DNA of 64,000 nucleotides from NCBI GenBank assembly GCA_008694505.1, contig VZDJ01000015.1, forward strand, positions 954,359-1,018,358. The letters are read 5' to 3'. Source of the stretch: Cyanoderma ruficeps. Lineage: Eukaryota; Chordata; Aves; Passeriformes; Timaliidae. The first letter of the stretch is position 1, and each line of letters begins with the position of its first letter. The translations under genes were made by a program, and so were the position numbers. The notes below the pieces were generated by a model. That model searched no databases, was not told the DNA's origin, and saw only the letters and a list, made by a program, of their open reading frames with translations. This document shows, in pieces, positions 49,201-57,654 of the stretch.

Positions 49201-50975
49201 ATTTACAGTTACTGCCTCTTCTTTATCTGTGGGTTTTTCTGCTGCCACATCTACCTGGTTTTCCTCTACGGGGAGCTCCTTTGGTTTCTCCTCCTTGTCT
49301 TTTTCTTCTTTTTTTCCCTCTTCTTCCCCATCTTCCCTCCAGTTGTTCCTTTGGTACGACTTGGTGCCCGTTTCCGTCTCCTCGACCTCGTGGCGTGCTC
49401 GGCGTGTCTCAGCCTTCTCCTCCTTCCCCGTGGTCTCATTTTCCTCCACGTTGTTCACTTCCCTCCTGCTGGGCACCGACAAGCTCCCATCTGTGATCGT
49501 GGGGTCGAATTCCTTCTGCCGTTCCAGGGCTTCCTGCAGGCGTTTCTGGCGTCTCTCCTCCCGCCTCGCCAGCCTCTCCAACAAAGCAGCTTCATCGTCT
49601 ACGGAACGTTTGCTCTCCTCTCCTGCCACACTGTGTAAGAGAGGGACAGGTTTGCAATACAGAAAAAATAATTAAAAAAAATCTTTCTAACAACATATGC
49701 AGTTCACTAGGTCAAAGCTTTTTCTAGGAAAAAAGCTTTTGCTAGGGAAAAAGCTTTTTCTAGGGAAAAAGCTTGCCACGGGTTGGAAAACACAACTTCA
49801 AAGTTTAGCTGCTGTTTTGCCATCTATGTCCATTCTCCCTGCCTTAAATAATTTGCTTCTCGTGCTCAGTATCTATTAGCACCTGCCATCACAATTCTGG
49901 TTTTTTCTACCAGTTATGGTAGAATTCTGGTTTTTTCTACCAGTTGTGTTATGGCCACTGGAAATCTGGGGATGTTATTTCCTGTTTCCAGATTGCTGGG
50001 CAGTTGCATGGATGCTGGTGACCAGAAATGAATACTTCAGGTGATTCTCATGGATGGAGGCCAGACCTGCTGGATTTGCTCGCTGTAGGAAACTGCTGTG
50101 ATATGTAGTAAGGCAATGGATGCGTTTGGAATGGTATTAAGAGACGTTTTCAGCTTTCTTAACAGATGAAAATGTTAAGAAACGAAACAAATGATGGGCA
50201 GACAGGAAGGCCACTCAGCTTGTGACGAGTGGGTGGTGATAGGAGTGATGTGGGGTAATGGTTTAGGGGCTACAGGGGCACTGCTGGGTTGATGGTTGGA
50301 CTCCATGACCTTAAAGGTCTCTTCCAACTTTGATGATTCTGTGATTTCAAAGGTCACCTCCTTCCATAAGCTTTTCTGGTCTTTATACCCGTCTGGCACT
50401 GACAATGCCAGGTGAGTGCTGTGCTCTAGAGCTCACACCCTCACCGTGCAGCCACAGCGTGAGGACTGGGTGCCACTCAGTGCTTTGGCCCCAGGATGCC
50501 ATGATCCCTGTCAGCAGAACAGAGGATGTGATGTTTTGATGAGGTCAGATGCATCCATGCTGAGAGACTCCGAGATCCTCCATGAATTACCTCACAGACA
50601 GCCTTGAGGACACCTGGATATGTGGCCTGAGCATGGCCTCAGGCCCAGAGTCAGTGATGCTCCCACCCCACCTCGTAGGCACAGCCAGGGTGATCCTCAG
50701 TGTGCGAGGTCCCTCTTCATTTCAAGGATGACCAAACCCAGCGCCTCAAATTCAAGCACCAAAGCAAACCTCCTCCAGATACTTCCCCACTCTGAACAAA
50801 ATTTACCATTGGCTTGGCAGTGATTTACCTGTTTTGGGCATTAACCTCAGATTTCTCTGTTACATCTCCTGAGAGATCTCCTTCCTCCTTTTGCCTCAGC
50901 CTCTCCTGCCGAGCCCGCCGGCGACGTTCTCTGGCGGCTTCTTCATCATCATCATCGTTTCTCTGGTAGGACAGC
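22263..50975 (-). CDS. CALD1: Caldesmon (CALD1), thirteen coding exons, N-terminal exon outside the window
   Basis: In transcript order the exons are 50975-50829, 49630-48616, 47992-47918, 43400-43258, 37697-37448, 36262-36122, 29840-29797, 29689-29611, 27962-27831, 26887-26792, 24374-24294, 24051-24018 and 22291-22263. They join in frame with GT-AG introns and give 754 residues plus a stop for the long form. Chicken gizzard caldesmon, as I recall it, has about 771 and supplies the missing MDDFERRRELRRQKREEMR-type start. Caldesmon lies along actin filaments with tropomyosin, inhibits actomyosin ATPase, and is released by Ca-calmodulin or phosphorylation. Visible regions are the N-terminal myosin-binding part, the charged central helix, the basic actin- and tropomyosin-binding part, and calmodulin sites SMWEKGNVF and NLWEKQ. 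The C-terminus GLRQFEKEP is the avian one. The assignment is secure. Confidence 0.97.
23280..24000. repeat. AT-rich minisatellite with recurring ATTAAATTATAGAAA motif
   Basis: TATA-type dinucleotide runs are punctuated by about eight copies of (A/T)TTAAATTATAGAAA, often followed by GGTGCAATGTATTAT, at irregular spacing of 40-136 bp from 23368 on. Longer units also share AACAGTGTATGTTAACA. The array ends about 20 bp from the donor of the exon at 24018. Confidence 0.9.
24018..24051 (-). CDS. CALD1: CALD1 penultimate coding exon (34 nt)
   Basis: Encodes VSATGKKAETN and the first base of a Gly codon, with a consensus GTAAGT donor. It corresponds to chicken VTATGKKSETN. This short exon and the next form the bird-type tail. 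Confidence 0.9.
24294..24374 (-). CDS. CALD1: CALD1 exon with calmodulin site B
   Basis: 27 codons: DLRPGDVSGKRNLWEKQSVE, then KPAASSK. NLWEKQ is the second calmodulin-binding tryptophan site of caldesmon and also contacts actin. The donor is GTAATA. Confidence 0.95.
24732..24732. other. Single ambiguous base in a T-run
   Basis: One N ends a run of about 14 Ts inside a CALD1 intron. This is probably a sequencing uncertainty in the homopolymer. Confidence 0.95.
26233..26542 (+). repeat. Intronic direct repeat, copy A (~310 bp)
   Basis: Nearly identical to 27987-28297 in the same orientation, with about a dozen differences by eye and one extra A in copy B. It begins TTACATTCCTG and ends GGTAAATTCAAGT. 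It lies in the intron after the exon at 26792-26887. Confidence 0.9.
26792..26887 (-). CDS. CALD1: CALD1 exon, actin-binding C-terminal segment
   Basis: 32 codons: ETAGLKVGVSSRINEWLTKT, then PESNKSPAPKPS. The INEWLTKTP stretch is strongly conserved in vertebrate caldesmons. TPES and SPAP are proline-directed kinase contexts. The donor is GTGAGT. Confidence 0.95.
27831..27962 (-). CDS. CALD1: CALD1 exon with calmodulin site A
   Basis: 44 codons, including SDLHVPAEGVRNIKSMWEKG, then NVFSSPSGTGTPNK. MWEKGNVF is the main calmodulin-binding tryptophan site. Copy B of the intronic repeat begins 24 bases upstream of its acceptor. Confidence 0.96.
27987..28297 (+). repeat. Intronic direct repeat, copy B (~311 bp)
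   Basis: The partner of 26233-26542. It starts TTACATTCCTGCTCC and ends GGTAAATCCAAGT, 1.75 kb from copy A. The unique sequence between the copies contains two in-frame CALD1 exons. Confidence 0.9.
29611..29689 (-). CDS. CALD1: CALD1 exon (79 nt)
   Basis: Completes a Ser codon, then GMKPTQTTAVVSKIDSRLEQ and YTSAIE. The SKIDSRLEQYTSA core is conserved between birds and mammals and is part of the actin/tropomyosin-binding domain. Confidence 0.95.
29797..29840 (-). CDS. CALD1: CALD1 exon (44 nt)
   Basis: Encodes IEERTEFLNKSAQK plus two bases of a Ser codon, matching chicken IEERAEFLNKSAQKS apart from one residue. The donor is GTAAGG. Confidence 0.94.
30000..36121. other. CALD1 intron (29841-36121)
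   Basis: I find no further exon on either strand. It contains a CR1 terminal fragment near 35735 and a near-perfect hairpin at 35153-35195. The rest is unremarkable single-copy sequence. Confidence 0.6.
35735..35798 (+). mobile_element. CR1 LINE terminal fragment
   Basis: GACCTAATGGTCTTAAGAGA, CCTTTCCCAACCTAAATGAT and CCTGTGATTCCA match the CR1 3' end in plus orientation. Only the last ~60 bp are recognisable. Confidence 0.7.
36122..36262 (-). CDS. CALD1: CALD1 exon with the single cysteine
   Basis: 47 codons: EEKRRMKEEIERRRAEAAEK, then RQKMPEDGVSEDKKPFKCF and SPKGSSLK. It joins the end of the charged helix to the globular C-terminal part. It holds the only Cys of the window-encoded protein (PFKCF, equivalent to chicken Cys580), and SPK is a proline-directed phosphorylation context. 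Confidence 0.96.
37448..37697 (-). CDS. CALD1: CALD1 exon, tropomyosin-binding charged helix
   Basis: Completes a Gly codon, then RSSSKGNAEEAKPGVEALRR, the EDQRRRRGENESEE stretch and KLKEKQQEAAAELDELKKRR up to ERKIREE. This is strongly helical and shared by long and short caldesmons. It is GC-rich compared with the flanking introns. The donor is GTGAGT. Confidence 0.96.
37925..38491 (+). mobile_element. Probable LTR (family 3) interrupted by a CR1 insertion
   Basis: It reads like a retroviral LTR in plus orientation, antisense to CALD1. The first half (to about 38155) has an octamer ATTTGCAT, an inverted CCAAT box at 38030, GC-rich sequence and TATAAG at 38071. The second half (from about 38440) has ATTAAA at 38445-38450 and then TTCTGGTCACCG and GTGCCCGTCTCTCA. 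A CR1 fragment sits between them. The 5' boundary is approximate. Confidence 0.5.
38156..38440 (-). mobile_element. CR1 LINE 3' fragment nested in the LTR
   Basis: CACAGGATCACCAGGCTGGA, AGAGACCTCCATGATCACTG, GGTGACTCCACCGCCTCCCC and CTCCAGTTGCTGCCTGGAGA follow the reverse-complemented CR1 3' end for about 280 bp. It is 5'-truncated, as is usual for CR1. Confidence 0.85.
38626..38930. repeat. Interleaved local duplications after the LTR
   Basis: A block with TCTCCATCAGGAG and GTTAGGCTGG occurs at about 38631 and again at about 38717. A block with TTTGCTTTCAA and AAATATTTTTTATAAAC occurs at about 38665 and again at about 38873. They look like shuffled copies of one unit and may belong to the LTR element's internal sequence. 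Confidence 0.6.
38931..42738. other. CALD1 intron, central part
   Basis: No exon, RNA gene or named repeat is recognised. Open frames here are short and lack matching splice sites. Confidence 0.55.
42739..43165 (+). mobile_element. Putative solo LTR (family 4) in a CALD1 intron
   Basis: A block from TGAGAAATTTTGCAG to about the CTCGGG at 43165, antisense to CALD1, with an AATAAA at about 43049 and a U5-like CTCCGCTTTGTCTCTCACG. A GGGTGAGAAA decamer occurs at both edges (42736-42745 and 43161-43170). The canonical CA end is not clear, so this call is tentative. Confidence 0.45.
43258..43400 (-). CDS. CALD1: CALD1 exon (143 nt)
   Basis: AKDDKGKAPKEEMKSVWDRK, then KGVPEQKAQNGERE and PPASKLKPTENAFG, matching chicken KAPKEEMKSVWDRKRGVPEQ. 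It is shared by long and short forms. The acceptor is GAACAG and the donor GTGAGT. Confidence 0.96.
43441..43463. repeat. (AC)n microsatellite
   Basis: About eleven AC repeats lie just upstream (in transcript sense) of the CALD1 exon at 43258-43400. On the transcript strand they read as TG repeats. Confidence 0.9.
43464..47917. other. CALD1 intron between the cassette exon and the next shared exon
   Basis: Contains AT-rich runs near 43930-43995 and a trinucleotide-like ATG/ATT stretch at about 47470-47525. I see no other exon. Confidence 0.6.
47918..47992 (-). CDS. CALD1: CALD1 75-nt cassette exon
   Basis: 25 codons: EEEKVEAKKEKLPEEKLQAT, then SIKDQ. It matches chicken EAKVEAKKESLPEKLQPT and the position of the 26-residue human exon 4, which is alternatively included. 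The acceptor CAAAG has no adjacent pyrimidine tract; the nearest one lies about 45-55 bases upstream. The length is a multiple of three, so skipping keeps the frame. Confidence 0.88.
48616..49630 (-). CDS. CALD1: CALD1 large exon with l-/h-caldesmon alternative end
   Basis: Completes a Ser codon and adds 338 codons. The first 125 (49255-49630) are shared and include RSVDDEAALLERLARREERR and QKEFDPTITDGSLS. The last 213 (48616-49254) are specific to the long smooth-muscle form and consist of an acidic stretch and then a single long charged helix. Human CALD1 has the same exon design, with competing 5' splice sites several hundred bases apart. Compared with chicken, Cys153 is replaced (RRARHEVEE instead of RQGRCEIEE). 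Confidence 0.96.
48736..49053 (-). repeat. CALD1: Eight 13-residue helical repeats in h-caldesmon
   Basis: The consensus is AEEEKRAAEEKQR. Seven units are 13 residues and one is 15 (with an extra ER pair). Two adjacent 39-nt copies (48911-48949 and 48950-48988) are identical at DNA level. The charge pattern favours a single alpha-helix spacer between the myosin- and actin-binding ends. The purine-rich coding strand also resembles the exonic splicing enhancer repeats known in the human exon. Confidence 0.92.
49246..49258 (-). promoter_or_regulatory. CALD1: Internal alternative 5' splice site of CALD1
   Basis: The minus strand reads AACCAG|GTAGATG with the cut between 49255 and 49254, at PVEENQ|VDV. 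This is where chicken and human l-caldesmon leave the exon. Using it removes 639 nt (213 codons) in frame. The competing distal donor is CAG|GTACAG at 48616/48615. Confidence 0.85.
49715..49774. repeat. Three ~20-bp units with AAAGCTTTT core
   Basis: Three imperfect copies of AAGCTTTTTCTAGGGAAA lie 85 bases upstream of the acceptor of the large CALD1 exon. Confidence 0.75.
49892..49947. repeat. 30-bp tandem duplication
   Basis: AATTCTGGTTTTTTCTACCA followed by GTTATGGTAG, then a second copy. It is local and non-coding. Confidence 0.8.
49981..50169 (+). repeat. Inverted repeat arm A downstream of a CALD1 exon
   Basis: The core 50011-50169 (from GATGCTGGTGACCAGAAATG to TCTTAACAGATGA) is the near-exact reverse complement of 52941-53099, about 160 bp with roughly a dozen mismatches. 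In the transcript it lies after the exon at 50829-50975. Confidence 0.9.
50185..50347 (+). mobile_element. CR1 LINE 3' fragment
   Basis: GATGGTTGGACTCCATGACC, TTAAAGGTCTCTTCCAAC and TGATGATTCTGTGATTT form a clear CR1 3' terminus. The preceding bases from about 50185 align loosely. It immediately follows inverted-repeat arm A. Confidence 0.8.
50829..50975 (-). CDS. CALD1: CALD1 second coding exon (first one in this window)
   Basis: Begins with the last base of an Arg codon, then LSYQRNDDDDEEAARERRRR, ARQERLRQKEEGDLSGDVTE and KSEVNAQN. It matches chicken LSYQRNDDDEEEAARERRRR and belongs to the N-terminal myosin/tropomyosin-binding region. The acceptor is TTGACAG and the donor GTAAAT. Inverted repeats lie on both sides. 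Confidence 0.96.
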
Positions 50976-52940
50976 CTGTCAACAGGGAAACAAAGGTGCT
51001 ACGGCATATTGGACGCTGAAGGAAAGTCACAAAAAGCAGTTTTCTAGAGCACAGTAAGCATGGCTACAGTGGCTGCTCCACGTGCTGCTGTGAAATTGAG
51101 ATGCATCATTCCCAACCCTGGTTTTCTTTTGTTTCTCAGAAGTGAACTTAAGAAAATAGTCCCTGTGAAGGCAGCAGCCACCACCACAGGGTCAGCTGGC
51201 TCCTAGGAAACACCAAATCCACAAAAGACCAGCTCTGTGGCAGAGCAAACATCCTCCTAGCCTGCATCACGACCCTGTCAGAGCACTCACAGCAGCGTTT
51301 GAGCAGACTGCTTCAGTTCTGTTCCACGGAACTGAAACTGGACCCAGCAAAGCAGCTTCTCATCAGTCTCCTCTAAATATCACAGGCTGAAAACAGTGAC
51401 AGTGTTCTGCATTTTCAAGACTGCAAAGCAGGGAGACACAAGCATGACAACAGCTCTCAGCGGTCGGTTCTGAGTGCCAAACATTTGACACCCACGAAAT
51501 TTTTGTGAGCCCGGAGCCCTGCCAGCCCAAATCACACGAGGTCAGTGCTGTGATGAAAGCCTGCAGCTGAGAATCCATTGTGTCCATCTAACCCAACAGA
51601 TGAGTACATTTAGTTTCATCCTGCTTGAAAAGGAAAGCAAGACCTTAAAACCCCAATAATCCTGTGTCCCATTCAAACCTTTGCTGAGGTTATTGCTGTG
51701 TGAGATAAAGGGAGAGGGCCTGCATTCCTCTTATCTTTTTGAGCAGGGAAAGTGAATTAGGCAGCTCACATGTGCCAGACCCAGTCAGGACATCCATTTA
51801 ATTTGCTTCTGGCAGTGGTCTGATACATCATGGTTAAGAACTCTCCCTCCTTTACATAGTCACACATTTAAGTCAGCAGTGCAGCCATGAGCAGAGAGAA
51901 AAAACCCCGAGTTCTGCACTGACTAAAACCAAGTACAGATGATGTTTGTATTGCAGATATTTTAACATTAAAAGCAACTAAACCATTTTGATTCAGCCAT
52001 CAATCAGACTCTTCGGGGCCACACCTCTCCCACCACCATGTTCTGGTACTACTTTTCTCCTTTGCTGAAAAAGGGTGGAAGTATAGGTTCAGCAGGGATT
52101 CAGTTACCCCAATTTAGCTTTAAGAATTTAAAGTGTTTAAGAATTTAAAGAATTTTAAACATGACTGAGCCACTTGCCAGACCTAGAACAGCATTTTCAT
52201 CCTTTGCGCACCGAAGAATTTAATTTGCTACTTCCATGCTCTGCTTCAAGAGCTTTTTCTTTATAGAAACAATTTTCTCAGAGTGCAAACTATGAGCAGG
52301 CTGGCCATGAGGGATCAGTGGGGGATGAGGAACAAAGGAAGGAGCTGAACTAAAAGCACTAAAGGGAAGGTAAGGAAAAACACTTCTTGCCATTTGCTAG
52401 CAGGGTTATCAACATTTTATTTAGGTCTAGAACAGAAAGGATATGAATACAATAATAAACCAATAGGATCTTTCATTTCCATAAGAGAGAGACTGTGGAC
52501 TAAAACTGCATTAGCAAAGTGACCACAGAGACCCCCCTCATCAGTGAGATGTTCTGGCTGGAAGAAGCCTGTGATCTGGTCAACTCTGAAGTCCAGCAGT
52601 AAGGGCAGAGGAGAGGACACTCTGCTCCCAGCCTGTGGCAGCTGGACAATGGCCACAACTGAGTCAATCCCCAGTGTCTAGAGCTCAGGATTTGTCTTTG
52701 CAGGGAGACCACACAAAGATGAAGAAGGTTATTCCACTCTCTGTACCCACACAGAACACCCCTAACACAGCAAGAACAACTCCTTTTAAAAGCCTCTTTA
52801 AAATGCCTTTTTTTAAACCACCAACTCCTCAGCAAACTAAAAAAGGAAATAAGAAAGAATACCCTAAGCATAAAATTCCCACAAAATCTCATCCATTAAA
52901 CAGATATGTACTTCCTGTCCTTGGACACTTATGACATAGA

Positions 52941-53112
52941 TCATCTGTTAAGAAAGCTGAAAATGCCTCTTAATATGATCCTAAACACATCCACTGCCTT
53001 ACTACATATCACAGCAGTTTCCTACAGCAAGCAAATCCAGCAGGTCTGGGCTCCATCCATGAGAATCACCTGAAGTATTCATTTCTGGTCACCAGCATTC
53101 AGCTGGAAACAG
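52941..53112 (-). repeat. Inverted repeat arm B upstream of a CALD1 exon
   Basis: The reverse complement of arm A at 49981-50169. It begins TCATCTGTTAAGAAAGCTGA and ends AGCTGGAAACAG on the plus strand. The arms are 2.8 kb apart, with one exon between them. Confidence 0.9.
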
Positions 53113-53584
53113 TCATAGGAACAGCTAGTTGCAGTTCTTTTGAGAGATGTGTTTCTTATTTTTCCTTACAATCATGTTAACACTGCTTTCAGTGTAGAGT
53201 GACCCTCATCCTCCCACTGTTGCAGATCTCTGCAGCAACCCAAAATCAATTTGGGAGCTCTTCAGAGCTTATCTTCCAATTGCCTATGACTTCTGACATT
53301 CTTCAGACTAAGAGTAAACAAATAACGAAAAGCATGTCTCTACGATTTCAACTCTGTTTATCAGGCAGATGGAAATCTGATGATCCACGCTGGCCTGTGT
53401 TGTTTCTCCACCTTTGGAGAGCAGCCTTGTAAATTCAACTGAATTTATGTCCATTTGTCACCTTCCACATGGCTTTGCAGGCAAGGATCTCTCCACAACC
53501 AGCTGTTCCAGCAGTCTCAGGCAGTGAGACCACAGCACAGGCTGTGCCAGGCCTGCTGATACAACTCTCTTGTGGAATACTGAG

Positions 53585-53660
53585 ATCACAGAATATTCTG
53601 GGTTGGAAGAGACCCACAAGGATCATCAAGTGCAACTCTCGAGAGCTGAAATCCCAGACC
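53585..53660 (-). mobile_element. CR1 LINE terminal fragment
   Basis: GATCACAGAATATTCTGGGT, TGGAAGAGACCCACAAGGAT and CATCAAGTGCAACTC match the reverse-complemented CR1 3' end. Its orientation is opposite to the CR1 piece at 50185-50347. Confidence 0.8.
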
Positions 53661-56600
53661 TGAAGAACTCAACAACAAATCTCATTAGTATCTGAGTGAG
53701 TCTAAAAATGTTGCCCTCAGATTGAAGGGAGGGGACTTTTGAGTGAAAAATAAATCTGCTGGTTTGGGAATACAGGAGACGTGGCCATCGGCTTTTTCAG
53801 ACCTTTTCCAGAGAAATACAGCACTCTGTACTTTACACCAAACACTGAATTTATGTAACGTTACAACCCAGCAAGAGACTTGGTAATAGCTGAGATGATT
53901 ATGGGGCTGAAACCATTTCATACAATCCAGCTTTAACTGGTTTCCACTTGAAACTGCAAATCAGCCCAAGCATTATCCAAGGCACTTTGGGTTTGGAGCT
54001 CCTTGCCCAGTTCTACTACATTATTATTACTGTCTGAATTATGACAGCACTGAAATTTCCTGATCAAGCTCATGGGCTTGCTACAGTAGGCAATTTATGA
54101 AGACAGGGCAAGATCTGGTCCCCATTCTAAAGAGCGTTCATTCTGAATAAAGAGAAGCTTTGTAATTTGTAGCACAATCTGCCCTCAGTGAGTCATAAAT
54201 AAACCTGATGAATCTAAATTCTTTTTTCACAGGAGCAGAAAAAAACCTGCCTAATTTGAGCTGGATCACACTGCTCCATTCTACAGGAGGCAGGGAGAAA
54301 GAATTGCTGTGGATCTGAACTCAGACTCCATTTCAAGAATGTCAGAAATACACGAAAAAATTCCAAACAGTGCAAAACCTTTTCAGGTTTTTAAGCAGAC
54401 AGCTCATATCTGCCCCTTCTTTCCTCCATGGTTCACTCAAATGTCAGTCTGCTTTTTATGCCTGCAGAAACACCTGGCATTCTTAGCAGTGCCCTCACGA
54501 CATGGACTCAATTAGACACAATTGCACCTATTCAGCAATTTTCCCACTCTGCTTTGTTATCCTGGAGCTTTTAACATGCATTGCAGATTGATTTTGTCTG
54601 TGGCCCACCCCACGAAATGAGATCATTCATCCTGTACCAAACTGCTGCACCTCCAACTTGCAGCCTAACCTACTTCTGAGACCTCTGCCCTTTCTGACGT
54701 CATTCCACAGCAGCTGAAGTGGTATCTGCTGATTTGTGTCTCCAAATTTACGTCAGATGGAGGATGTCAGCGAAATGTCCTCAATGACAAACTTCACTGC
54801 CAGACTCAGTCTATAAAAGTTGAATTTGTTGGCCTTCTGTGCTCTTAGAAAGTCTTATTATTTACCCAGGCTCTTCCTGAAAGGATGGGTGGGGTGAGGA
54901 TGGGCTTTGTTGAAATACCCAGTGGGGAGTGCTCTTTGTGTCACTGCTGATACTCAGCCCCACTTTATTTATGATTCCACATGTTTGGAATCTTTTTATT
55001 GTTCCCTCAATTTGTGTTATGATAGGCACACTTCGAAACCTGACTATAAACAACTGATCAATCTTCACCTTAAAAAAAACCCCAAAAAACATAACAAGTG
55101 CAGAAGCTTCCACAGAGGGCTGTGCCTCTTTCAAGCTTTGCGTGTCAATCTCAGCTGTATTTCATTTCATTCAAGTCATATCTAAAATCATAAATGTGCT
55201 GAATAGTGGGGGGTAGTTGTGGGGAAAACTGTTTTTTCTAATCATTCCTCCATCATTCAAGAAGAGCTGTCAGCATTCTGCTCAGACCTGCTCAAGAAGA
55301 TTCGTTTTGATGAGGGGATGAGCAGAATTTCAGTCCAGAATGCTCTTGTGCTTCAAAAAGATGTAGTGAGTGAAAACAGGGGGATTATGCTGCAGACATG
55401 CAGACATGCCACCACAGTTCTCAGTCCAATGTTGTGCATGAATGCCGTTATTAACACCCATATTTTCCACATATTTCTCAATTTGACATGCACCATTTTC
55501 TTTCCGCATCGAATGCAGGAGAGACAAGTGGATAAAATTAACCAATGGCTGGAAATGAAACCCAGACAAATTAAAACTGGAAATTAAGCGCACGTTTTGA
55601 ACAGTAAGGATAATTACACACACAAGAAGTGATGGAACATCCATCTCTTGCCTCTCCATGTTAAGATGGATGCCTTTTTGGAAGTCATTCTACAAAATAA
55701 TACGGATTTTTGGGTTCATTGGAGATAGCTTGGTGAAATTCCACTAACACTTATGTATGGGAAGTTAGACTAGATTATATGGTGGCACCTGCTGGATTTA
55801 AACACATTTACAAACAGCACGTTTTTCTCATTTTGCTCATAATTTATCTCTGCCTCACAAATCCTTTTACTCTGTTTATCCATCCATTCTCCACAGGCAC
55901 ACAGCCTGTAATTCTGAGCAGGAAAATCACCCAGATATGCACACAGTTCTCAGGCAAAAAACAGAGACTGAGGCACCCCTCAGTGAATTATGTTCTCATT
56001 CACTTCATTTTCATACTGTGTTTCTAATACACCTTCTTCTTTTTCATAGCTCCAAAGATTTCAAGGATTATTATTTTTTTCTGAAGGGTAACCACTTTTC
56101 AAATACTTTTTCAGAAGAAGGTTCTTTCTGTGAGACTTGGCATCCTTCATTTCCTACCATACCTTTGGAAGCATTTCTTCTACCTCAACCCTTGATCTAA
56201 AATACCAAAAAGTTAAAACTTCTGGCCAGTTTAACAACATTTTTTTTGTTTCAGCTGAGCAAAACCTTTAGATTATTTACTTGGGTTAAGGCCTTGGCTG
56301 GGAGATTGTTATTTTGTTTACATGACAAAACAGTTAGGCATGGGAAAGAAAAGGCCTTCTCAGAGGTTCAGCTTCTGTATTTTTTTTTTATGGTTCCTCT
56401 CTTTTTTTGACGTTTTTGACATTTAGGTTTTTTAACAGGTAAGGGAAGAGTAGGTACATTCATCCCCCCAACAGTGCAATTCTGAAATCTAAGGTGCAAA
56501 CCATCCACAACCGAAGAATGAAGGGTAAAAAGTGAAATGCAAAGTAAAAACCACACGGAAGAAAGACTCCCTAGTGACAACAAAAATCCTCGGTGACTAC

Positions 56601-57578
56601 CAGGTAATTAATGCCAAAACCATCCAGAGATTTTATTTCTTTGCTGGGGATGGCACTGAAGCCTCTAGGAAAAATCCTCGCTTCCCAAATTCCGTTGAAA
56701 ACGTAAATTTCAGTTTGTAAATGTCCAAGATTTCCAATGCCCTGTCTCTTTTCTTTTTTTTCATGCTCATAACAGCACAGTTCCTCTGGTTTAAATTCAA
56801 ACCCTAAACCTGGGCCTAGCAGTTAGACCCAGCCTGTACCATCCCAGCCTGGCTCTGCACAAAGGCAGGATGACTCACGCACGCGCCTATTCTTTTTTCT
56901 TTCTATTTTTTTTTTTTCTTTTCCCTTTCCTCGTGGCTTAAAACTGATGATCTGTTTCATAATATGAAATGCAAGCAGATTCTCCAACCGCAGCCACATA
57001 GCTCTGGTAAATCTCCTCTGAGGACCTCAGCAGAAATCACAGCTGCAGTTGCAGGGCTGCGAACACGAGGGGCAAAACCCTCCCGCTACCGGAACAATGT
57101 CAAATTTGCCTCCAACGTATGTTATATTTAGATAAAAAGCTGCTTGCTGGAAATGTACCAGGGGTGGAAGCAAGTAATTCTCTCAATATGTGAAGCCTAA
57201 CTGCATAACAATAGACATGGCATCGACCTGTCAATGAGCAGAGCAGTAAATCCAATCTGCTCCAATTTAGAAGTTTCACACGAAAAAAAAAAAAGAATAA
57301 CCGAGCACAAAACAATAATTGGCCAAGTGCCTTCTACCTGATAATTTTTTACTCCTTTCCTTGAAGTTTGGTGGAGTTCACCCACACCTCTGTTTCCCTG
57401 GCAGATGGCAAACACATTAAAAAAAAAAAAAGTGTACAAGTTTGTTTTTCCAAACGTGAAAAAGTGGGAGCAAAACCCAATCAGTGTGCATCCCACCGTG
57501 GTTAATGTGGGATTCGTTGACTCTGGAGCAAATTGCCTGCTGCCACCACCTCCAGCTTCTAGTGCTTTATTGCATATA

Positions 57579-57654
57579 AGATCCAAAATAATTTATGCCA
57601 CAGATCCAAAATAATTTATGCCACAGGGTATATTACTTATACCCTGTAAGTAAT
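57579..57654. repeat. 23-bp tandem duplication followed by overlapping palindromes
   Basis: AGATCCAAAATAATTTATGC followed by CAC occurs twice (57579-57601 and 57602-57624). It runs into ACAGGGTATA (57623-57632), paired with TATACCCTGT (57638-57647), and ATTACTTA (57632-57639), paired with TAAGTAAT (57647-57654). Confidence 0.8.

Noticed and set aside
48647..49675. Long plus-strand open frame (342 codons, Ser/Ala-rich) at the caldesmon large exon
   Set aside because: It is the antisense shadow of the repetitive caldesmon exon. The low-complexity Ser/Ala composition is the complement of GAG/GCA codons, and the minus-strand reading matches caldesmon with correct splice sites.
56368..56583. Small minus-strand frame with a hydrophobic start and a Lys/Arg-rich tail, like a secreted basic peptide
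   Set aside because: It lies inside the CALD1 intron, the basic tail comes from a T-run (AAA/AAG codons), and there is no promoter, poly(A) signal or family resemblance.
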